A stretch of DNA of 5,292 bases from an uncultured Campylobacter sp. (GTDB taxonomy: Bacteria > Campylobacterota > Campylobacteria > Campylobacterales > Campylobacteraceae): the NCBI RefSeq assembly GCF_937997465.1, contig NZ_CALKTQ010000077.1, forward strand, positions 1 through 5,292, in the 5' to 3' direction. The position numbers and the translations under genes are program-made. This document shows, one piece after another, positions 5,222-5,292 of this stretch (position 1 is the stretch's first letter; the number at the start of each line of letters is the position of its first letter). Below the pieces are notes generated by a model. That model made no database searches. It had not been told where the DNA came from and worked only from the letters and a program-made list of their open reading frames with translations.

Positions 5222-5292
5222 CAAACGAGCGAGTGTAGCGTATCGCGGATGACAAACGAGCTGGGTAGCCTCGCTTCTGTATCGTCGCAAGC
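5222..5292. repeat. GC-rich segment with 9-bp direct repeats, cut by the window edge
   Basis: CAAACGAGC occurs at 5222-5230 and again at 5253-5261, a 31-bp step. Each copy is followed by a degenerate GTAGC (5236-5239 region; 5265-5269) and then GTATCG (5240-5245; 5279-5284), and a partial CAAGC begins again at 5288. This suggests two diverged tandem units and perhaps the start of a third. AGCGAG (5228-5233) can also pair with CTCGCT (5270-5275), so the RNA could fold. G+C is about 57% against about 18% just upstream. It could be a dispersed repeat, an RNA gene, or the tail of a minus-strand gene; I do not recognise it. Confidence 0.45.

Noticed and set aside
5248..5292. Start of a plus-strand gene at the ATG (5248-5250), reading MTNELGSLASVSSQ
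   Set aside because: There is no purine-rich ribosome site at a proper distance (the upstream bases are GTATCGCG), and the segment is repeat-like. Too little sequence is visible to call a gene.
5222..5292. CRISPR array edge
   Set aside because: The repeated unit is only 9 exact bases at a 31-bp step and the intervening sequence shares further motifs, unlike CRISPR repeats of about 25-40 bp with unrelated spacers.

Overview
The window looks like a chromosomal cell-division locus from a Campylobacter-like member of the Campylobacterota. The genes are AT-rich, ribosome sites are AAGG/AAGGA-type, the clearest -10 box is preceded by a T-rich stretch rather than an obvious -35, and gene content and order (rsmH divergent from a PpiD-like gene followed by ftsA and ftsZ) fit that group. 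The genus is an inference from gene order and protein flavour. No species call can be made without a database search.

Layout: positions 1-107 (minus strand) hold the first 35 codons of rsmH, running off the left edge and starting at TTG. A 54-bp divergent spacer (108-161) carries a TATAAT box for the rightward genes. Positions 162-749 encode a small class II aldolase/adducin-fold protein that appears to have lost all three metal-ligand histidines. After a 119-bp gap, 869-2332 encodes a membrane-anchored PpiD/SurA-like periplasmic chaperone whose parvulin catalytic signatures are not visible. Then come ftsA (2346-3776, TTG start) and ftsZ (3795-4949). The last three genes are separated by 13 and 18 bp and almost certainly form one transcription unit, closed by a 9-bp-stem hairpin at 4955-4976.

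The remaining 316 bp have no convincing gene. Positions 4981-5160 are about 18% G+C and non-coding. A good promoter-like pair (TTTACA, 15 bp, TATAAT) follows at 5176-5202. Immediately after it the composition jumps to about 57% G+C (5221-5292), with an exact 9-bp direct repeat 31 bp apart and several shared sub-motifs. This is the least explained stretch of the window. It may be the edge of a dispersed repeat, a non-coding RNA, or the tail of a minus-strand gene.

How the genes work together: FtsZ forms the cytokinetic ring, FtsA tethers it to the inner membrane through its C-terminal amphipathic helix, and RsmH methylates 16S rRNA. rsmH is often linked to division genes in the dcw cluster, which here appears rearranged. 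The PpiD-like protein sits where ftsQ often lies in other bacteria and has a similar single-TM topology. Nothing here is a clearly new defence or mobile system. The points worth a second look are the apparent aldolase pseudoenzyme, the parvulin-less chaperone beside ftsA, and the GC-rich repeat-bearing right edge.
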